Shown: positions 34,248 through 37,256 of the stretch, one piece after another
How the letters are laid out: each line of letters begins with the position of its first letter
How positions within the stretch are numbered: position 1 is the stretch's first letter
Assembly (NCBI RefSeq): GCF_900996235.1
Contig: NZ_CAAJGM010000220.1
Location: 1-37,256, forward strand
From: Paraburkholderia sp. BCC1885
GTDB lineage: Bacteria; Pseudomonadota; Gammaproteobacteria; Burkholderiales; Burkholderiaceae
Direction: 5' to 3'
DNA length: 37,256 nucleotides
Made by a program: the position numbers and the translations under genes
The notes under the pieces: generated by a model
What the model saw: the letters and a program-made list of their open reading frames with translations, nothing else
Databases searched by the model: none
Told to the model about the DNA's origin: nothing

Positions 34248-36029
34248 ATGCGAAGGAGTAGAGGATTGGATTCACATGATGAAGTCAGTGAGCCTGTTGC
34301 CCCTATTTGCAAGCGGCAGGAGGAGTTGAAGTCTCGAGAAACTGACGTTACCGCGATGATTCTGGCCGAGCATAAGAAGCTCCCAGCGGAGGCGCTCAAG
34401 CGCAGGCCACCGGATCTTCCAACTGATCTGCATCCCCAGGCGGCTGAGATGTTTGTTTGGATGGCGGCTCATGCAGTCGACAAGATTGGCGATCACGCCG
34501 AAAACTACCTCGACTACAGCGTGCCAGTCACGGGGCTCGCGCTTACTTACTGTTTGGTCGCGGTCGAACAGTCAACGACAAAGCCCAATTTCTCGAGGCC
34601 ATCGCGCCCTGATCCGGCGGTCCATGCGGCATTCGGCAGGCAGCTCATGGAAGAATTGAACCGGGAGCAACACGCACGGTTACAACAGGGCATCTGGCAA
34701 TCTTTCTTCGACTTGGAGGCAGATATCGCTCAGCTCAGGCTCACTCGGCGCCGCCGTGGTTCCGCATTGATGCTGCTGGACGCTGAGGCGAAAGCGGCGC
34801 TGCTTGAGATGCTTATCGGAAGGCGACTCTCCGAACTCTCGCTGGACGAGTTAAATCACTCGCTCGCGTCCAGCCCGGAGATGCTGCACTTCCTCACGCA
34901 ATCTGATCCGCTTGGTTGGCTTAAATTTGAGCAGGCGATGGGCGTGGACGCGGTACGGCTTGCCGCTTTGTCGGGCTTCCTCGTATTCCTGGAGTTCGCC
35001 GCCGTGCAGGTAAAGCACTCCTACTGGTACGACGAGGCGAAGCTGATTGAGCTGTGGGCAGTGTATGTCCATGCCTATCCTCAGTATGGCTCGATTACGG
35101 GTCAATCTATCGTGGATGCACTCACCCGCTTCAGCATGGCACCGTCAGAAGCAGCGACAACCCTGATTCACCCGCCGTTTTACCTGTTGCATGGAAAATT
35201 TCTGCGCAACCCGTGCTTCATCAATGCGCAAGGCATAACGGCCAGCCTGTTGACCATCGCAATACGACGTCATGAGCGCGACTGGAATAACACTCTCGGA
35301 TCGACGCTCGCGCGTGCCGCAGACACGCTCAAATCGCTCCTGCCTGTGTTGAGCCGTTTGAAGGTCGCCGTCAGACGCAAGTTTCCCGGCGGCGATGTCG
35401 ATCTAGCGCTGTATGACACACAGACCACCGAGTTGTTGGTTTGTGAGGTTAAGACCGTCTACGACAAGCACAACGTGGACAGCCTGATGCATCGCTTCGA
35501 GGAAGCCAAAGTGAACGTGGACAAAGCCGCGTCACAGCTTGAGGAGACAGCGCTCGCCATTTCAAGTGGCAAGCTGTCGATGATGATCATCTTTGGCGAA
35601 AAACTTTCGGCTCCCAAGGCGGTGCACAAGGTGTTGTTGACGTGGCTTGATCCGGTGGACCTCACGATGGGCACTGAGTACGAGGAGGTCATGTGCATGA
35701 ACTTCTCAATCTTCATCAGCCTCATTCATGCCAGCCAGGGCAACGTGCAGGCAGCGGCCACTGCCGTGCGTGAGCTTCGCAATGTTTGGCCGGTCGCACT
35801 AAGCAGACCACTGGATCTCGACCAGCCTGAACTAGCAGCCGAACTGGAAGTTCAGACGAATCTGCTTGACCGGCGCAGCGATCTGGAGCGTCTTGATCTT
35901 TCGCCGCTGAGCAGAAATATCATCGCCCAAATTGGCAGCATCGATGAAGTCGCTGCTTCAGCACGACCCGCATCATGGATCTCGTACTTGGAGGACTCTA
36001 TGCGTGTGCTCTGTCCGTTCGCTCCTTGA
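34248..36029 (+). CDS. PD-(D/E)XK nuclease-like protein, 593 aa
   Basis: A long, mostly helical N-terminal part (~1-350, for example AEMFVWMAAHAVDKIGDHAE, LRLTRRRRGSALMLLDAEAK) precedes a restriction-endonuclease-type core: GGDVDLALYDTQTTELLVCE with Asp383/Asp385 and Glu400-Val-Lys402, the classic D-(E)xK arrangement. A basic helix pair (KVNVDKAASQLEETALAISS) and further strands follow. I do not recognise the full-length family. ATG 34248 has only a weak AGAAG site; TTG 34266 has AAGGAG at an ideal 7-nt spacing and may be the true start. The frame before 34248 is not coding-like. Between the RloC-like ATPase and the ASCH protein it is likely a defence nuclease; this is inference. Confidence 0.65.
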   Translation: MRRSRGLDSHDEVSEPVAPICKRQEELKSRETDVTAMILAEHKKLPAEALKRRPPDLPTDLHPQAAEMFVWMAAHAVDKIGDHAENYLDYSVPVTGLALTYCLVAVEQSTTKPNFSRPSRPDPAVHAAFGRQLMEELNREQHARLQQGIWQSFFDLEADIAQLRLTRRRRGSALMLLDAEAKAALLEMLIGRRLSELSLDELNHSLASSPEMLHFLTQSDPLGWLKFEQAMGVDAVRLAALSGFLVFLEFAAVQVKHSYWYDEAKLIELWAVYVHAYPQYGSITGQSIVDALTRFSMAPSEAATTLIHPPFYLLHGKFLRNPCFINAQGITASLLTIAIRRHERDWNNTLGSTLARAADTLKSLLPVLSRLKVAVRRKFPGGDVDLALYDTQTTELLVCEVKTVYDKHNVDSLMHRFEEAKVNVDKAASQLEETALAISSGKLSMMIIFGEKLSAPKAVHKVLLTWLDPVDLTMGTEYEEVMCMNFSIFISLIHASQGNVQAAATAVRELRNVWPVALSRPLDLDQPELAAELEVQTNLLDRRSDLERLDLSPLSRNIIAQIGSIDEVAASARPASWISYLEDSMRVLCPFAP

Positions 36030-36388
36030 CTCTTTCCAATTGGACGATGGCACACCTCAAGATGCTACCTGAAGTTCAGGAAACTGGACTCGGAGTTCGC
36101 GTTCACCGTCACCGGTGCCTTCTCAACTTCTGCGGACTTCGCTAAAAACAGTTTCCGATTCAAACAGCCGCCACCCAATGCGCAATTTACGACCGACCGC
36201 AATCGCTGGCGAAGCAGCCATCGGGCTTTCCACACCGAACTTCCGCTTTGGGTCGACTTGGGCCGAATGCGGCCTGATCGACGACGGCCCGTTGCGGCGG
36301 TCCGTGTCGGACCGGGGTCGGCCATGAGCGGTCTTCGGGAGTCGCTCAAGGAACGGCTGCTTGCAACCAGACAGCAGTCGAATTGAGA
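36030..36388. other. Intergenic region after the nuclease-like gene
   Basis: No supported gene is seen. The right half (36180-36330) is GGCC- and CGACC-rich with many short dyads and resembles degenerate interspersed sequence found between genes in Burkholderia. Short frames on both strands have Arg/Ser-rich, non-protein-like translations. Confidence 0.4.
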
Positions 36389-36859
36389 TTACCAACCCAA
36401 ATCAGCCATCAAATCGAACGTCTCGCAAACGAGCGGCATTGACGCTACGGGCTGTCGCCCTATCCGCTGGCACTCTCTGTCAAAGAACTTCCAGTGCTCC
36501 GCGCGCCAGAATTCGAGTGAGAGGTCACCTTCTCCTTCGGCGGCCGCAAACTCGCTAGAAATATTCTCAAAAGAAACTATCTCGACTCTCGTCGTCCGAA
36601 GCAGCAGAACGGGGTTATCGAAAAAATCCAGAACAATTTCGATGTCCCCTTCCTGCGGCAGGCGTTCGTCGTCAAATTTCCATGACCACAGCAAGCTACA
36701 TGTGGCGCGCTTTATGTTGGCCGCTATCAAGGAAATGAGCATTGCAGAAGATTGCTCCGAGTCGCCATAGCTGCCAAATCGAACATTGGCCCCGGCGAGA
36801 TCGATTCCTCGTTTGCTTAGCGCTGTAATCAAGTCGGGCAGCGTCGGGGTATTGGACAT
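36389..36859 (-). CDS. ASCH-domain protein, 156 aa
   Basis: The C-terminal ~115 residues match the ASCH beta-barrel (PUA-like, RNA-binding): LLWSWKFDDERLPQEGDIEI, then LLLRTTRVEIVSFENISSEF, the hallmark AAAEGEGDLSLEFWRAEHWK, FFDRE, and MPLVCETFDL. Some ASCH proteins are single-strand-specific ribonucleases, others act as RNA-binding or coactivator modules; the key residues cannot be judged here. The ATG has no clear ribosome site. It is transcribed toward the nuclease-like gene. Confidence 0.82.
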   Translation of the reverse strand: MSNTPTLPDLITALSKRGIDLAGANVRFGSYGDSEQSSAMLISLIAANIKRATCSLLWSWKFDDERLPQEGDIEIVLDFFDNPVLLLRTTRVEIVSFENISSEFAAAEGEGDLSLEFWRAEHWKFFDRECQRIGRQPVASMPLVCETFDLMADLGW

Positions 36860-36981
36860 AGACTAGGGCGAGCCACGGTAAGGGGTCAGGAATCGAATTC
36901 TATTGCATGACGAGGTGTGCACTGGACGTCCGGCATCGAACTGTAAGACGACGTTCGGTACCGGGACCTTAAGAGGCAGGC

Positions 36982-37131
36982 TCACCCGCCTTCATCCCGC
37001 TGCCAGACAGCGGTCGATGCGCCGTATCCAAAGCTGCCCGGCGTGATATACGTGAGGCGGTCCCCTTCAATGACGAATGGTCTCGCCTGTATTTCGCCAT
37101 CCCAGTTCGGGAACGTTCCCTTCCGAATGTG
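36982..37131 (-). pseudogene. 3' fragment of a lipocalin-like domain gene
   Basis: Minus-strand residues HIRKGTFPNWDGEIQARPFV, IEGDRLTYITPG and then AVWQRDEGG before TGA match the end of small bacterial lipocalin-like domain proteins (SLFPNW-G-RPFELEGDRLTL pattern). The homology stops at about 37131, exactly where the GTGACCGG repeats begin, so the 5' part of the gene is missing. An open frame runs on through the repeats but is an artefact of their periodicity. The gene was probably cut by an insertion sequence. Confidence 0.55.
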
Positions 37132-37256
37132 TGCGTATTTCGGACGAACGTGACCGGCCGTTTCGGGATGGTGACCGGCGATTTCGGGAACGTGACCGGG
37201 CATTTCGGGCACGTGACCGAGCGGACCGGAAGGCAGGATTGGCGTTGCGCATGAGA
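37130..37256. mobile_element. Probable terminal repeats of an IS21-family element (partial)
   Basis: Three tandem 21-bp units with GTGACCGG then TTTCGGG (from 37148, 37169 and 37190) and a degenerate fourth (37211) follow a TGTGCG at 37130. Multiple long repeats inside the end are characteristic of IS21-family elements, where they bind the IstA transposase. I recall similar GTGACCGG/TTTCGGG arrays at such ends in Proteobacteria. The transposase genes would lie beyond the window edge. Confidence 0.45.

Noticed and set aside
1..37256. CRISPR arrays, tRNA and rRNA genes
   Set aside because: No regularly spaced identical repeats with unique spacers, and no tRNA- or rRNA-like segments, were seen; the regular repeats are all protein-coding or IS-type.

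Overview
This is a high-GC window of Burkholderiales type, most like Paraburkholderia/Burkholderia. The support is codon usage, the small accessory families present (a roughly 110-residue family often mislabelled 'type I restriction endonuclease subunit M', MdpB-type tail-collar proteins, DUF6916) and AT-rich islands around accessory genes. I cannot place it to species. A plasmid- or chromid-style tyrosine recombinase with a dif-like inverted site at the left end, and many relics on the right, suggest an accessory replicon or a variable chromosomal region.

Left edge (1-1.6 kb): a frame-disrupted small gene, a 28-bp dif-like inverted repeat (11-6-11 layout), and an intact 318-aa XerD-like tyrosine recombinase.

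Secretion/adhesin locus (1.9-17.9 kb, all minus strand). In transcription order: a GNAT acetyltransferase, a DUF6916-like small protein, an MdpB-like tail-collar protein, a 2588-aa giant protein, a TolC-like outer-membrane lipoprotein, an HlyD/RND-type periplasmic adaptor, a GAF-like/HlyD fusion and an M50 metalloprotease/HlyD fusion, ending at an intrinsic terminator. The giant protein has an LEPR motif, a DUF4347 domain, 13 Ig/cadherin-like repeats and a C-terminal Ig-like domain. The last four genes are tightly packed, with an ATGA overlap and gaps of 5 and 30 nt. No ABC ATPase and no RTX repeats are present. I infer an export and processing machine built around an intramembrane-protease-like inner-membrane protein, dedicated to the giant surface protein. 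It is the best candidate here for a poorly described system.

Glycosylated autotransporter (18.9-25.1 kb): a large AIDA-like autotransporter with about 45 nineteen-residue strand-loop-strand repeats, followed by its cognate-type O-heptosyltransferase (BAHT/TibC-like, cysteine iron finger). It converges on a zinc-ribbon SAM methyltransferase (minus), with a shared bidirectional terminator between them. The 17.9-18.9 kb gap carries an integrase relic and a palindromic IS-end-like scar.

Accessory/defence-like region (26-37 kb): a small membrane protein and a divergent XRE regulator; two paralogous C39-like proteins, one lacking the putative catalytic Cys, separated by the 110-residue accessory protein; a RHH/ParE toxin-antitoxin pair; a DUF4145 (HEPN-type) protein followed by an RloC/PrrC-like AAA ATPase with a CxxC hook; a roughly 1-kb non-coding stretch with six GACGGTA motifs; a PD-(D/E)XK nuclease-like protein; an ASCH-domain protein; and, at the right edge, a lipocalin-like gene fragment abutting 21-bp tandem repeats that look like the end of an IS21-family element.
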